DNA from: JBNJEM01 sp051745935 | Lineage (GTDB): Bacteria; Planctomycetota; Planctomycetia; Pirellulales; Pirellulaceae | Direction of reading: 5' to 3' | Assembly (NCBI GenBank): GCA_051745935.1 | Contig: JBNJEM010000517.1 | Location: 1-5,855 of the forward strand | Length of the DNA stretch: 5,855 nucleotides | In this document: positions 5,534-5,855 of the stretch, in pieces | Layout of the letters: each line of letters opens with the position of its first letter | Position numbering within the stretch: the stretch's first letter is position 1 | The notes under the pieces: generated by a model | Database searches by the model: none | Told to the model about the DNA's origin: nothing | The model's input: only the letters and a program-made list of their open reading frames with translations | Position numbers and translations under genes: made by a program

Positions 5534-5855
5534 GGTGACTGTATGGTCCGAAAGGTGCCGCGACGGCCCTGCAGGGGAACAAAGGAGCCTTGTCGGTTAC
5601 CCGGCCTTGGAGGCATTTTCGGTTCAGCACCGGGGCATTGTTTGATTTCGCAGCAGTCGGTGCAGATATCCGCTGTCAGCATGACCCCTCCAGACCCGAG
5701 TCCCATCACCGATCGGCCGCTGATATTTTTGCCGGTGCGACGCGGCAACCGGTGCAACGCGGGAGCATCTCTCGCCGCTACCTGAGCAAACCGGACAGCC
5801 CATGTCCCAACAAAAAGTCTAATCAACGGTCAATGGACGGCAGCTCAAGCCATAC
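5534..5855. other. Gene-free stretch with a short 17-nt-period repeat
   Basis: I see no credible gene here. Both strands have open frames of about 80-100 codons, but they lack a ribosome binding site, family resemblance or domain pattern, and they overlap each other. The only structure noted is a 14-nt near-perfect direct repeat, CCGGTGCGACGCGG (5732-5745) and CCGGTGCAACGCGG (5749-5762). Confidence 0.5.

Noticed and set aside
5167..5630. Related minus-strand peptides encoded in the two 82-nt repeats
   Set aside because: Both are open, but half of the eight base differences change amino acids, there is no start signal, and the inverted-repeat ends explain the conservation better as a DNA or RNA element.
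5530..5826. 98-codon minus-strand frame with a Cys-rich CTDCC stretch
   Set aside because: There is no ribosome binding site and no recognisable metal-binding spacing, and it overlaps repeat copy B and another open frame on the opposite strand.

Overview
The window most resembles a chromosomal segment of a planctomycete. Its one large, clearly intact gene (1001-4096, + strand) has an architecture that is abundant in that phylum: an N-terminal CPxC zinc ribbon, a Hanks-type Ser/Thr kinase, one membrane segment and a long WD40 propeller. The assignment is inferred from this architecture and from the style of the intergenic DNA, which is full of short palindromic repeats; no rRNA or other phylogenetic marker is present.

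Layout. Positions 1-601 hold no intact gene. On the minus strand at 241-405 lies a relict of a YhaN/SMC-like ATPase C-terminus. A near-consensus extended -10 promoter (602-629) faces right. It is followed by a leader of about 200 nt containing a tRNA-like fragment (671-731), a perfect hairpin (768-785) and a palindrome-centred hairpin that could hide the ribosome binding site of a 53-codon basic ORF (838-999). That ORF stops one base before the kinase start, so the two may be translationally coupled. The kinase gene follows. A 34-codon ORF for a possible single-span membrane peptide begins 5 nt after the kinase stop (4102-4206), but it lacks a clear ribosome binding site.

From about 4260 to the end there is no intact gene. 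This part contains a 13-nt tandem duplication, three copies of a 40-nt REP-like palindromic repeat (two orientations, with a compensatory stem change), a minus-strand relict of an SNF2-type helicase resembling DISARM DrmD (4497-4982), a 102-nt element with 12-bp terminal inverted repeats and nested hairpins (5042-5143), and two 82-nt direct repeats about 90% identical (5186-5267 and 5452-5533).

Interpretation. The kinase, possibly with its two small ORFs, forms a rightward unit whose product would sense through a WD40 domain on the far side of a membrane and phosphorylate cytoplasmic targets. It sits between decayed, leftward-facing fragments of two large nucleic-acid-related ATPases, one of a family found in phage defence. 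No complete defence system is present. The most unusual intact feature is the structured leader with the SD-sequestering hairpin and coupled 53-codon ORF.
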